From Sphingomonas sp. LaA6.9 (GTDB lineage Bacteria; Pseudomonadota; Alphaproteobacteria; Sphingomonadales; Sphingomonadaceae), in the NCBI RefSeq assembly GCF_022601895.1, contig NZ_JAKVIO010000016.1, positions 1-64,000 on the forward strand: a stretch of 64,000 nt of DNA. The letters are read 5' to 3'. Below are positions 9,591-18,560 of this stretch, piece after piece. A model generated the notes under the pieces. It had not been told where the DNA came from, did no database searches, and worked only from the letters and a program-made list of their open reading frames with translations. Position 1 is the stretch's first letter. The number at the start of each line of letters is the position of its first letter. The translations under genes were made by a program, and so were the position numbers.

Positions 9591-10940
9591 ATGTCGCAGA
9601 TTGCACCAGATGGTGAAGGCGACACGCCCGTCGACGCTCCCGCGAGCGGCGGACGCGAATGGCTGGGCAGCCTGCTCACCATCGCGCTCGTCTTGGGCGT
9701 AGTGGCTGCGGGATGGCTCGTATCGGGGACGCGGGGCGTGGAGCGTGCGTTGCCAACGACTGCGGCGGCGCCGATGCCTGCCGACGCGCCGCCCCCGCCG
9801 CCCGTCGAACCCGTGACATTACGCGCGTTGCCCCCCGAAGAGGCGGTCGCGATCAACGCCGCCGTGCCTTTTTCCACGCGACCCAACCCGGCAGCGCGCG
9901 CCTTTCGATATGCGGCCACTCCAGCCGAACTGGAGCGCGCGATCGACTGTCTGGCCGCTGCGGGCTATTATGAGGCGGGCGACGATGCGAAGGGCCAGCG
10001 CGCGGTGGCCCAGGTCGTGATCAACCGGCTTCGTCACCCCGCTTTTCCGAAATCAATATGCGGCGTTGTCTTCCAGGGATCGGAACGCGCCACCGGATGC
10101 CAGTTCACCTTCACCTGCGATGGCGCGATGGGACGCACGCCTTCGGCCGCGGCATGGGAACGCGCGCGTGCGGTTGCAAAGAGCGCGCTTTCGGGTTCGG
10201 TTTATCGCGCCGTCGGCTACGCCACGCATTACCACACCAATTGGGTCGTGCCCTATTGGAGCGCCAGCCTCGACAAGATCGCAGCGGTTGATACGCACCT
10301 GTTCTTCCGGTGGACAGGCTGGTGGGGCACACCCGGCGCGTTTCGCGGCCAGCCTGCTGGCGGAGAGCCCGCGATCGGCCAGCTTGCCCTCCTTTCGCCT
10401 GCGCATGGCAGCGCTACGCCGACACAGCTTGCCGATGCGGCGCTGGGTGTAGGCCTGGTCGCCGCAAGCCTTGAGCGCGAGACCGCATTTCTGGCGCGTT
10501 TCGATCCCGCTGTCGTCGCCAAAGCCAGCAAACTTGTCGCTCGCGACGGGGACATCTTCATCGTGCTGCTTGACCGCCAGTCTCCGCCCGACAGTTTCGC
10601 CGCCGTCGCATTGTCGCTGTGCGGCAGTCGCGAATATTGCAAGGTCATGGGCTGGACCCAGGCCGCGATGACCCCCGGGCGCTTCCCCGTCCCGGAATCG
10701 CTGCTGCGCGGCATGTCGTTCAGCTATTTGCGCAACCGCGCAGACAGCTTCGCCAAGCCACTCTGGAATTGCGCGGAGTTCAAGCGCGCGGACAGCGGCG
10801 AGTGCATGAAGGCACGCGCCCAGTCCGTCGCGCCGCCATCGGTCGCGGCCGTGAAGGAAGATGCGTCGGTTTCGTCCGCTTCAAGCATAGTGGCGCCCCC
10901 CGCCCCGATGGAAGACAAGACCGAGCCTGCGGCGCGCTAG
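9591..10940 (+). CDS. Cell wall hydrolase, SleB/Hydrolase_2 domain, membrane anchored
   Basis: A 449-residue protein. Residues about 22-45 (SLLTIALVLGVVAAGWLVSG) are a membrane anchor. A Pro/Ala linker follows, then a SleB-type Hydrolase_2 domain from about 125 to 250: DCLAAAGYYEAGDDAKGQRA with the catalytic-type Glu in YYEA, then VAQVVINRLRHPAFP, CGVVFQGSERATGCQFTFTC and ATHYHTNWVVPYW. SleB enzymes are lytic transglycosylase-like peptidoglycan hydrolases. The C-terminal 200 residues match no domain I recognise and end in a low-complexity Ser/Ala/Pro tail. The ATG at 9591 follows cysK by 22 bases. Confidence 0.88.
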   Translation: MSQIAPDGEGDTPVDAPASGGREWLGSLLTIALVLGVVAAGWLVSGTRGVERALPTTAAAPMPADAPPPPPVEPVTLRALPPEEAVAINAAVPFSTRPNPAARAFRYAATPAELERAIDCLAAAGYYEAGDDAKGQRAVAQVVINRLRHPAFPKSICGVVFQGSERATGCQFTFTCDGAMGRTPSAAAWERARAVAKSALSGSVYRAVGYATHYHTNWVVPYWSASLDKIAAVDTHLFFRWTGWWGTPGAFRGQPAGGEPAIGQLALLSPAHGSATPTQLADAALGVGLVAASLERETAFLARFDPAVVAKASKLVARDGDIFIVLLDRQSPPDSFAAVALSLCGSREYCKVMGWTQAAMTPGRFPVPESLLRGMSFSYLRNRADSFAKPLWNCAEFKRADSGECMKARAQSVAPPSVAAVKEDASVSSASSIVAPPAPMEDKTEPAAR

Positions 10941-11588
10941 TCATCTGAAACTGAGTTCATGGCATTGCACGCTGCTGACCTGTTCGAGCCAGATGCAGCG
11001 ATAGCGAACGCGACGGGCAGACCAACCGCATCTCTGATGCCGGGCTCGGAAGCTCGACCGTCCGGAACGGCAAGCGCGTGGGCATCTCGTGGCGCGGCCC
11101 ATGTCCGGGCGGTGCCGGATCATCTTGCGATGCGCGGACGAGAGCACTTCTCCAGAACGTGACGAAGACGTCAAAAGCCTCGCAAAATTAGAGCCTTCAG
11201 CGGTGCCTAGCCTACGACGCACGGCGTCGAACGCGCAATGCGCATCGCATCAGAAATCCGATTGATGGGCTTCGAACAGACATGCCGCCGCGCGTGAACA
11301 CGCCGCGAGCAGGCCAGTCGGCCAGGAGCAACGCCGCATCGCCACAGCGATGTAAGGCATGACAAAGCGCAGGCCCATAATTCACTCAACTATAATTCCG
11401 TTGAACGGCCTCGATAAATTCGATCCAGACAAAACAAACTTTAAATAGAACTCAGAACCACGCGGATATCATAGCGCTATTTTCACAAATAGACAAAGTA
11501 AAATAAAAACAGTCACAACAATACATCTTCAAAGCTATAAAATTTTGATGAAATATCAAATATAATTAGCCAAATGTGGGAAATTCAA
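10941..11588. other. Intergenic region with AT-rich promoter-proximal half
   Basis: No convincing gene is present. Bases 10941-11380 have ordinary GC and only short, low-quality frames on both strands; they may hold decayed sequence. From about 11390 to the TBDR start the composition changes sharply: I counted 35 G+C in 120 bases for 11461-11580 (29 percent), against a clearly GC-rich surrounding. The AT-rich part most likely holds the receptor's promoter and regulatory sites. Confidence 0.6.
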
Positions 11589-14120
11589 ATGAAACTCAGC
11601 ATTCTTTTATTTACCGTCGCTCCTTTTGCGTTGCTGTCTCCCGCGATGGCCCAAATGTCGTCGGCGCCGCAGTCGCAGCCCGAAGACACATCGGCAACCG
11701 ACGCGGATGCGGAGGCGCGCGCCGCAAACGCATCCAGGACGGAGGTTTTCACGACGGGCGTCGCCAAGGGTCGCGATCGTCTCGACAGCGCCACATCCAC
11801 CAGTTCGCTGCGCGGTAGCGATATCCAGAAGATCGGCGCGCGCTCGGTTGCCGAGGTTCTGCGCAACATCCCCGGCATTCGGGTCGAGGCCTCGGGCGGC
11901 GACGTCAACAACAGCTTCACGATCCGCGGCCTGCCGCTCGCCTCGTCCGGATCCAAATATCTGCAGCTCCAGGAAGACGGCCTTCCGGTGCTCGAATATG
12001 GCGATCTGTTCGTCGGCGCCGACGTGTTTCTTCGTCCGGACTTCAATCTCAACGCGGTGGAAACGATCCGCGGGGGTTCTGCATCGACCTTCGCGTCCAA
12101 TTCGCCGGGCGGCGTGATCAACTTCATCTCGCGGACCGGCGATGCCGAAGGCGGCGCTGTCCAGGTGAGCGCGGGTCTCGACTTCGACGAGAAGCGCCTC
12201 GACTTCGACTATGGCACCAGGATCAGCGATACGCTGCGCTTCCATGTCGGCGGCTTCTATCGAGCGGGAGAAGGTCCGCGCGAGACGGGCTATACGGCCT
12301 ACAGGGGCGGCCAGCTGAAGCTCAACGTAACCAAGGATTTCGAAGGCGGCTATATCCGCCTGTCGGGCAAGTATCTCGACGACCGCACGCCGACCTATCT
12401 GTCGGTCCCCATGAGCGTCAGCGGCACCAATTCGGATCCGGAATACAAGTACATCGCGAATTTCGACGCCAATAGTGGCTCGCTGCTGTCGCCGCATGTC
12501 GCGAACATCGTGACGCTCGACGGCAACAACAATCTGGCGCGCAAGGATCTGCGCGACGGCGTTCATACGATCGCCAAGGCTATCGGGCTCGAGAGCCAGT
12601 TCGAAGTGGCCGGATGGACGATCACCGAGAAATTCCGCTACGCCGACCTCTCCGGGCAGATGACGCAGTTCCAGTATGGCCTCACATTGCCTGGCGCCAC
12701 GCTTGCTGCCATGTTTGGCGGCCCCGGCGCGACGCTGAGCTACGCCACCGGCCCCAATGCGGGCCAGGCGATCGCCGATCCGGCGTCGCTCAACGGCAAC
12801 GGCCTGCTCTCGCTGGCGGTGCTTCGCGACATGGAGCTGAACTCGCTCGACGTCATGACCAATGACATCCGCGCCACGCGCCAGTGGACCGTCGGTGATG
12901 GCGTGCTCACGACCACGGCCGGCTTCTACAAGTCGTCCCAGACCGTCGACGCCGACTGGCTCTTCATCTCGGGCATTTCGGACGTTCGCGGCGACGGCCA
13001 GGGCGCGCTCGTCGACATCACGCGTGCCGGCGGCATTCCGATGACCCAGAACGGAATCATCGCCTATAGCGGCCAGCCGGGCAGCGCCGCCTTCCGCCGC
13101 AAGTATGACGTCGAATTCGATGTCATGGCGCCCTATGGCTCGCTCAACTTCATGATCGGCAAGTTCGCGATCGGCGGCAGCATCCGCTACGACATCGGCA
13201 AGGCCGAGGGCTCGCTCTTCGGCGCCGATCTCGGCGGCGGTCGCGTCGGCCTGATGGCCTACGACATCAACGGCGACGGGGTGATCTCGCTGCCCGAGCG
13301 GAACACGGCGTTCATCCCGCTTGACCGCCCGGCCCCGGTCAATTTCGACTATGAGTATCTGAGCTATTCGGCCGGTATCAACTACCGCGTCGCCGAACCG
13401 CTCGCGGTCTTCGCGCGCTACAGCCGCGGTGGCCGCGGTGCCGCCGACCGCGTCCTGTTCACGCCGATCGTCAGCCCGGTCACCGGCGAACTCGCGGACG
13501 AGCGCGCCGGCCACGATACCGTCAAGCAGGCCGAGGCGGGCGTCAAATATCGCAAGAACAACCTCACGCTCAACCTGACCGGCTTCTGGGCCAAGACGCA
13601 GGAGATCAACCAGCAGACGGTTGTTCAGCCCGATGGAACTCTCGTTCCGCAGATCATCGTCCGCGGGTACAAGGCGATGGGCGCCGAGTTCGAGGGCAGC
13701 GTCCGCCACGGCCCGTTCAGCATTACGGCAGGAGCGACCTACACCGACGCGGAGATCGCGAGCGACACCCTGAATCCCGCGATCGAGGGCAACACCCCCC
13801 GCCACCAGCCAAAGCTGATCTTCCAGGCGACGCCGCAGTTCGAGAACGACATGTTCACCGTCGGTGCGAACTTCGTCGGCACGACGAGCAGCTTTGCGCA
13901 GGACAGCAATCAGCTCAAGATGCCCGGCTTCACCGTGGTCAACGCCTTCCTGCAATTCCGTCCGACCGAGCGGATCCAGTTGTCTCTCAACGCGAACAAC
14001 CTCTTCGACGTGACAGGCCTCACCGACGTGGCGCAGGCGGCGATCCCCGCCAGCGGCATCGTCTCGGTCCGTGCCATCAATGGCCGTACCATCTCGACGT
14101 CGCTGCGCTTCGATTTCTGA
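11589..14120 (+). CDS. TonB-dependent receptor 1
   Basis: An 843-residue outer-membrane receptor. The ATG at 11589 follows GTGGGAAATTCAA, and the product begins with a clear signal peptide (MKLSILLFTVAPFALLSPA, then MAQ). A second in-frame ATG lies 15 bases upstream. The plug domain covers about 45-170, with VAEVLRNIPGIRVEASGG and NAVETIRGGSASTF. A long beta-barrel follows and ends in TSLRFDF, the expected terminal aromatic residue. TBDRs take up large substrates using TonB energy. The substrate is unknown. It is followed by a hairpin and then a chemoreceptor, so uptake and taxis may share a ligand. Confidence 0.93.
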   Translation: MKLSILLFTVAPFALLSPAMAQMSSAPQSQPEDTSATDADAEARAANASRTEVFTTGVAKGRDRLDSATSTSSLRGSDIQKIGARSVAEVLRNIPGIRVEASGGDVNNSFTIRGLPLASSGSKYLQLQEDGLPVLEYGDLFVGADVFLRPDFNLNAVETIRGGSASTFASNSPGGVINFISRTGDAEGGAVQVSAGLDFDEKRLDFDYGTRISDTLRFHVGGFYRAGEGPRETGYTAYRGGQLKLNVTKDFEGGYIRLSGKYLDDRTPTYLSVPMSVSGTNSDPEYKYIANFDANSGSLLSPHVANIVTLDGNNNLARKDLRDGVHTIAKAIGLESQFEVAGWTITEKFRYADLSGQMTQFQYGLTLPGATLAAMFGGPGATLSYATGPNAGQAIADPASLNGNGLLSLAVLRDMELNSLDVMTNDIRATRQWTVGDGVLTTTAGFYKSSQTVDADWLFISGISDVRGDGQGALVDITRAGGIPMTQNGIIAYSGQPGSAAFRRKYDVEFDVMAPYGSLNFMIGKFAIGGSIRYDIGKAEGSLFGADLGGGRVGLMAYDINGDGVISLPERNTAFIPLDRPAPVNFDYEYLSYSAGINYRVAEPLAVFARYSRGGRGAADRVLFTPIVSPVTGELADERAGHDTVKQAEAGVKYRKNNLTLNLTGFWAKTQEINQQTVVQPDGTLVPQIIVRGYKAMGAEFEGSVRHGPFSITAGATYTDAEIASDTLNPAIEGNTPRHQPKLIFQATPQFENDMFTVGANFVGTTSSFAQDSNQLKMPGFTVVNAFLQFRPTERIQLSLNANNLFDVTGLTDVAQAAIPASGIVSVRAINGRTISTSLRFDF

Positions 14121-14126
14121 GTTGGA

Positions 14127-14163
14127 CCGGACAGCCGGCCACATGAGTGCGTCGGCTGTCCGG
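14127..14163 (+). terminator. Hairpin after TonB receptor 1 (no T-run)
   Basis: CCGGACAGCCG (14127-14137) pairs perfectly with CGGCTGTCCGG (14153-14163) around a 15-base loop, starting seven bases after the receptor stop codon. There is no following T-run, so it may be a partial terminator or an mRNA-stabilising hairpin before the chemoreceptor gene. Confidence 0.5.
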
Positions 14164-14190
14164 ATCGGTTCGTCGAACTGCCAATCTAGG

Positions 14191-16059
14191 ATGGTGAAGA
14201 CAGTGAAGATGCTTGATTCAATGAAGATTCCGAGGAAGCTCGGATGGTCTTTCCTCATGATCTGCGTTTCGGCGGCAATCATGATGATCGTGTTCTTTGT
14301 GAACATCACGATGATCAGGACCTCGACCGATCACAACAATCTCAGCCAGTCGATCCACGCCAAGGCGCTGGCCCTGGAAACCGGACTTCTCCGGCAGAAC
14401 AGCCAGCTTCGCGGCTTTCTGGTTACCGGTGACGCCTCCTATCTCAAATCCTACGACGAAGGCCGCGACGAATATGATCGCATCTCGACCGAGCTCGAAC
14501 AGCAACTGGACGATCCCGCGCAACGTGCAGCCGTGCAGAAATCGCGCGACGAAACGCTCGCCTGGCGCAGCAAGTGGGGCGACAGGCTGATCGCGCGCGT
14601 CAAGGCCGGCGACCGCGACGCCGCGCAGCAGGAAGTGCGTGCTGCGGGCAAGGCCGTGCTGGTCAGCGATGCCGTCCTTCCGCTCCGCGACATCCGCGAT
14701 GCGGAGGTCGCGCTCATCGAAAAGAATTCGCAGCGTCAGGAAACCGCGATCCGCTCGGCGACGACTGCATTGATCCTCGGCGGGATCGCGCTGATCGGCA
14801 TTGCCATCACGCTCGCCGTGATGCTGAGCCGGATGATCGCGGGACCAATCGGCCAGCTCACACGTGTGATGGCCGAGCTTGCCGCGGGCAAGAACGACAT
14901 CGCGATACCGGACACGGCTCGTGGTGACGAACTGGGTGACATGGCACGCGCGGTCCTCATCTTCCGCGACGCAGCGGTCGCCAAGCAGGCTGCTGACGAA
15001 GCGAGCGCGAAGGCGGAAGCCGACCAGAAGATGGTGGTGGAGACGGTCTCGACGCATCTGACCGAGCTTGCCGGCGGCAACCTCACCGCCGAGATCACCA
15101 GAGACTTCCCGGGCGACTATGCGGCAGTAAAAACCAACTTCAACGCTGCTCTGGACGCGCTGCGCGGTCTTATCGCGTCGGTCATGCAGGCGACCGGTTC
15201 GATCCGCACCGGCTCGAGCGAGATCGCCCGCGCTTCGGAGGATCTTGCGCGCCGGACCGAGAGCAATGCCGCCAGCCTCGAGGAGACGGCAGCGTCGATC
15301 ACGCAGATGGATGGCCGACTGAAGGCCGGCGCAACCGCCGCATCGCGCACCGTCGAACGCGCCGATCAGGCGATCGCGACCGTCGGCGGTGGTCGTGCGG
15401 TCGCCGAGGAGGCTGTCCAGGCGATGGGACGTGTCTCGGAAAGCGCCAAGGGTATAGACAGCGTCATCGAGGGTCTCGACAAGATTGCCTTCCAGACCCG
15501 CGTGCTTGCGATGAATGCTGCAGTGGAAGCGGGCCGCGCCGGCGATGCCGGCCGAGGCTTCGCGGTGGTCGCCGACCTTGTCTCTGCGCTCGCGATGCGC
15601 GCCGAGGAAGAGGCCAAACGCGCCCGCGATCAGCTCTCCGTTACCCAGTCCGACATCGGCACGGCCGTCGACGCGGTGCACAAGGTGGACGGCGCGCTTG
15701 CCGACATCTCCAACGATGTTGGCCAGGTGCATGAACTGCTCGCGACAATGGCCGCCGACAATCTGGCGCAGTCGGCCGCGATCACGCAGGTTTCGGCCGC
15801 CATCGGCACGATGGATCAGGCGACGCAGCAGAACGCCGCAATGGTCGAGCAAACCTCGGCCGCCGCGCGCAACCTTGCCGAGGAAGTTTCGGTCCTGTCC
15901 GAACAGGCGGGTGAATTCAACGTCGGCGAGGTTTCGAAGACCAGCCTGCGGGGCGTGGCGACACGCTTCACCGACACTCCCAGACCGCTGCCCGCGGCCG
16001 CCATATCTGCGCTGCAACGCCCGCGTGGCGATGTCGATGGCGGCTGGCAAGCGTTCTAG
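14191..16059 (+). CDS. Methyl-accepting chemotaxis protein with CHASE3-like sensor
   Basis: A 622-residue inner-membrane chemoreceptor. Two membrane helices (LGWSFLMICVSAAIMMIVFF near residue 20 and TALILGGIALIGIAITLAVM near 195) flank a helical periplasmic domain resembling CHASE3 (LLRQNSQLRGFLVTGDASYL). A HAMP domain follows, then the signalling domain with hairpin tip DKIAFQTRVLAMNAAVEAGR. The signalling domain relays to CheA/CheW. ATG 14191 is used; ATGs at 14209 and 14221 are alternatives. It sits 70 bases after TonB receptor 1. The globin-coupled receptor at 40.3 kb has a very similar signalling domain. Confidence 0.93.
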   Translation: MVKTVKMLDSMKIPRKLGWSFLMICVSAAIMMIVFFVNITMIRTSTDHNNLSQSIHAKALALETGLLRQNSQLRGFLVTGDASYLKSYDEGRDEYDRISTELEQQLDDPAQRAAVQKSRDETLAWRSKWGDRLIARVKAGDRDAAQQEVRAAGKAVLVSDAVLPLRDIRDAEVALIEKNSQRQETAIRSATTALILGGIALIGIAITLAVMLSRMIAGPIGQLTRVMAELAAGKNDIAIPDTARGDELGDMARAVLIFRDAAVAKQAADEASAKAEADQKMVVETVSTHLTELAGGNLTAEITRDFPGDYAAVKTNFNAALDALRGLIASVMQATGSIRTGSSEIARASEDLARRTESNAASLEETAASITQMDGRLKAGATAASRTVERADQAIATVGGGRAVAEEAVQAMGRVSESAKGIDSVIEGLDKIAFQTRVLAMNAAVEAGRAGDAGRGFAVVADLVSALAMRAEEEAKRARDQLSVTQSDIGTAVDAVHKVDGALADISNDVGQVHELLATMAADNLAQSAAITQVSAAIGTMDQATQQNAAMVEQTSAAARNLAEEVSVLSEQAGEFNVGEVSKTSLRGVATRFTDTPRPLPAAAISALQRPRGDVDGGWQAF

Positions 16060-16061
16060 GC

Positions 16062-16132
16062 AATGGCTCCGGTCGGCTCCGGGGCGGGTGATGTTCCGAC
16101 GGTGGGCCGCCCCGGATAGCACCGGAGCCATT
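16062..16132 (+). terminator. Long two-step hairpin after chemoreceptor gene
   Basis: Two perfect inverted repeats share the centre 16097: AATGGCTCCGGT (16062-16073) with ACCGGAGCCATT (16121-16132), and TCCGGGGCGG (16078-16087) with CCGCCCCGGA (16107-16116). It begins three bases after the MCP stop codon. There is no T-run beyond it. It may act as a factor-dependent terminator, a 3' stabiliser or a palindromic repeat. Confidence 0.6.
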
Positions 16133-16189
16133 TCCTCAGATCCATGATTTCGCCGCCCCCAAATGTCAGCAGCGGCAAGGAAATTCAGA

Positions 16190-17248
16190 ATGCATATGAT
16201 CGGCCGTCGCGTAAATGACGGTGAACTTGGGCGCCAGGCCGTGGTCGCGCGTGAACTTGGCTCGCCCTTCGTAGCCGCGGTCCTTGAAGCCGCCCAACGT
16301 CAGCTTGGTCGCGCTCCGATGACCGCCGCGCTGATCGCGCGTTGGTCGGGAGACCCTTCCGCGGCGGCGCTGGCCATGCGGTTCAATGCAGCGCTCCACG
16401 CGCTCGCCCGGCGCGACGCCGCGCCTGAACTCAGTGCACTCTATCAACGCCGTCACGACGATTATGACGGCGCCATCGGTGCGGTGCTCGCCGCCGAAGA
16501 TGATTTTATTGCCGAATGGATGTGCGATACGCCGCAGACCAACGAGGTCGGCCGCGCCGCTGCGATCGGCGCGGCGCTCATGGTGACCCGGCGCAACACG
16601 GGACTACCGTTCGAGCTTCTCGAACTCGGTTCAAGCTGCGGGCTCAATCTCAATCTCGCGCGCTATGCCTATGACTTCGACGGCACGGCGGCGGGCATCG
16701 CTGACTCGCCGGTTCGTATCGCACCGGCCTGGCACGGATCACCGCCGATCCTTGCGCCCATCGAGGTTGTCGCTGCGCGCGGGGTCGACCTGAATCCGCT
16801 CGATGCGGGCGACGAAGTCACGCGCGAACGCCTCCTCTCCTATGTCTGGGCCGACCAGCCGCAGCGCGCCGGACGGCTCGAGCAGGCGCTGGCGCTCGCC
16901 AGGCTTCACCCGCCGCGCGTCGATCAGGGCAACGCCGTCGCCTGGCTGGCGGAGCGCCTCGACGCACCGCAGCAGGCGGGCCTGTGCCGCGCGGTGTTTC
17001 ACTCGATGGTCCTGCAATATCTTGGCGAAGAAGATCGCCAGGCCATTGCGGCCATGATCCGCCGAACCGGCGCCCGCGCAACGACCGAACGCCCGCTTGC
17101 CTGGATCGGCTTCGAATGGACGCCGACGCGCAGCGAAGTGCAGCTCACGCTCAGCTGCTGGCCGACCGGCGAGACATATGTGCTCGCGAAATGTCATGCC
17201 TATGGCGACTGGATCGATTGGCAACTGACCCTGCCCCCAACATCGTAA
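16190..17248 (+). CDS. DUF2332 family protein
   Basis: A 352-residue soluble protein of the uncharacterised DUF2332 family. Family-like features are the N-terminal ARELGSPFVAAVLEAA, RWSGDPSAAALAMRFNAALH near residue 60, and the central LELGSSCGLNLNLARYAYDF, which resembles a SAM or nucleotide-binding glycine loop. AAGGAAATTCAGA directly before the ATG at 16190 decides that start over an in-frame ATG at 16163. It converges with the M20 gene, with one base between stops. Function unknown. It may be co-transcribed with the chemoreceptor, but a long hairpin intervenes. Confidence 0.85.
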   Translation: MHMIGRRVNDGELGRQAVVARELGSPFVAAVLEAAQRQLGRAPMTAALIARWSGDPSAAALAMRFNAALHALARRDAAPELSALYQRRHDDYDGAIGAVLAAEDDFIAEWMCDTPQTNEVGRAAAIGAALMVTRRNTGLPFELLELGSSCGLNLNLARYAYDFDGTAAGIADSPVRIAPAWHGSPPILAPIEVVAARGVDLNPLDAGDEVTRERLLSYVWADQPQRAGRLEQALALARLHPPRVDQGNAVAWLAERLDAPQQAGLCRAVFHSMVLQYLGEEDRQAIAAMIRRTGARATTERPLAWIGFEWTPTRSEVQLTLSCWPTGETYVLAKCHAYGDWIDWQLTLPPTS

Positions 17249-17249
17249 A

Positions 17250-18560
17250 TCAGTCGCCCCGGAGGAAATCGACGGCCAGCGCCGAAAGCGCCCTGACGCC
17301 CTGCGCCAATGCACCATCATCGACCTGAAACTGGGGCGAATGATTGGGCGCCGCGCTTCCGATCTTGTCCGACGGAGTGACGCCCAGAAAGAAAAACAGT
17401 CCTGGAATTTTTTCCTGATAGAAGGAAAAATCCTCAGAGGCGCTCGATCTTGCACCTTCACCCCATGCATCCCCGGCCACCTGTTTCAAGGCGCCGGACA
17501 TGCGTTCGACCAGTGCGTCGTCATTGACCGTTGGCCGATAGAGTTCGATCACCGCTGTATCCGCGGTTCCTCCTCCGCTCGCCGCGATATCCTTCGCCGT
17601 ACGCGCAAGGCGGGTGCGAATGTCGGCCTGCACCGCCCGATCATAAGTACGCACGGTGCCTTCCATCGTCACACTGTCGGGGATGATGTTGATGCGGTTG
17701 CCGCCGTGAATCTGGCCGATCGAGATGACCGAGGGTTCTCGGGTGATGTCGAGCTGGCGGCTCGCGATCGTCTGGATACCCAGCACGACCTGCGAGGCCA
17801 GGACGATCGGATCAATCCCGGTCCACGGCATCGCACCGTGTGCCTGGCGTCCGTTGACGGTGATCGCAAAACGATCGGCGCCCGCCATCGCCGCCCCCTT
17901 CTTCCATGTAAGATGGCCGGCAGGCGTAGCGGATGTGACATGAAGACCGAATATCGCGTCGACCTTGGGGTTTTCGAGTACCCCTTCGCGGATCATGCGT
18001 CTGGCGCCCCAGTCGCGAACGCCGTCGGGCGTGAAGTCGGCGGGCGTCTCCTCCGCCGGCTGGAAGATGAACTTGACGGTCCCGTGCAGGTCGTTCCGCA
18101 TTCCGGCAAGGACTTCAGCGGCCGCCATCAGGATCGCCACGTGCGCGTCGTGTCCGCACGCGTGCATCACGTCTACTGCTACGCCCTGGTGCATCCCCTT
18201 TGCCTTTGACGCATAGGGCAGCCCGGTCTGCTCGGCGACAGGCAGCGCGTCCATATCGGCGCGCAAGGCCACGACGGGTCCCGGCTTGCCGCCCCGCAAA
18301 AGGGCTACGACGCCCGTGCCCGCCACGCCGGACCTGACTTCGAGCCCCAGCGCGCGCAAATGCCGTGCAACCAGCGCCGCCGTGCGCGATTCCGCATTTC
18401 CGAGCTCAGGATTGGCATGGATGTCGCGACGCCAGCCAATCATGCGCGGTTCGATCGCGCGCGTCCGGGCGTCGATATCGCTCAGAACCGCGTCCGGCAT
18501 TTCCGCCTTCGCGGTCGTGGCGGACAAGGTAGCAAGCAGCAGGAGCGCGGCGCGGATCAT
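17250..18560 (-). CDS. M20D family amidohydrolase, exported (N-acyl amino acid hydrolase-like)
   Basis: A 436-residue zinc amidohydrolase with a signal peptide (MIRAALLLLATLSATTAKAE). The M20 metal site is visible as LRADMDALPVAE near 100-110 and MHACGHDAHVAIL with C135, H137 and H140; SEDFSFYQEKIPG near the end is also typical. Family members cleave N-acyl amino acids, hippurate or indole conjugates. It is the last gene of the eight-gene minus-strand operon and overlaps the DUF885 stop by four bases. In this setting it may release amino acids from N-acyl or dipeptide products in the periplasm. The exact substrate is inference. Confidence 0.9.
   Translation of the reverse strand: MIRAALLLLATLSATTAKAEMPDAVLSDIDARTRAIEPRMIGWRRDIHANPELGNAESRTAALVARHLRALGLEVRSGVAGTGVVALLRGGKPGPVVALRADMDALPVAEQTGLPYASKAKGMHQGVAVDVMHACGHDAHVAILMAAAEVLAGMRNDLHGTVKFIFQPAEETPADFTPDGVRDWGARRMIREGVLENPKVDAIFGLHVTSATPAGHLTWKKGAAMAGADRFAITVNGRQAHGAMPWTGIDPIVLASQVVLGIQTIASRQLDITREPSVISIGQIHGGNRINIIPDSVTMEGTVRTYDRAVQADIRTRLARTAKDIAASGGGTADTAVIELYRPTVNDDALVERMSGALKQVAGDAWGEGARSSASEDFSFYQEKIPGLFFFLGVTPSDKIGSAAPNHSPQFQVDDGALAQGVRALSALAVDFLRGD

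Noticed and set aside
10941-11389. Possible decayed genes or transposon remnants in the GC-normal part of the intergenic region
   Set aside because: Only frames of 60-90 residues with no recognisable motif, and no inverted terminal repeats or target duplications were found.
11607-14309. 900-residue open frame on the minus strand opposite TonB receptor 1
   Set aside because: It lies antisense to a receptor with a signal peptide, plug and barrel end; its product is low-complexity and charged with no recognisable domain. It is a high-GC antisense frame.
14218-16131. 637-residue open frame opposite the chemoreceptor
   Set aside because: Antisense to clear CHASE3, HAMP and MCP domains; the predicted product is Arg/His/Gly-rich without motifs.
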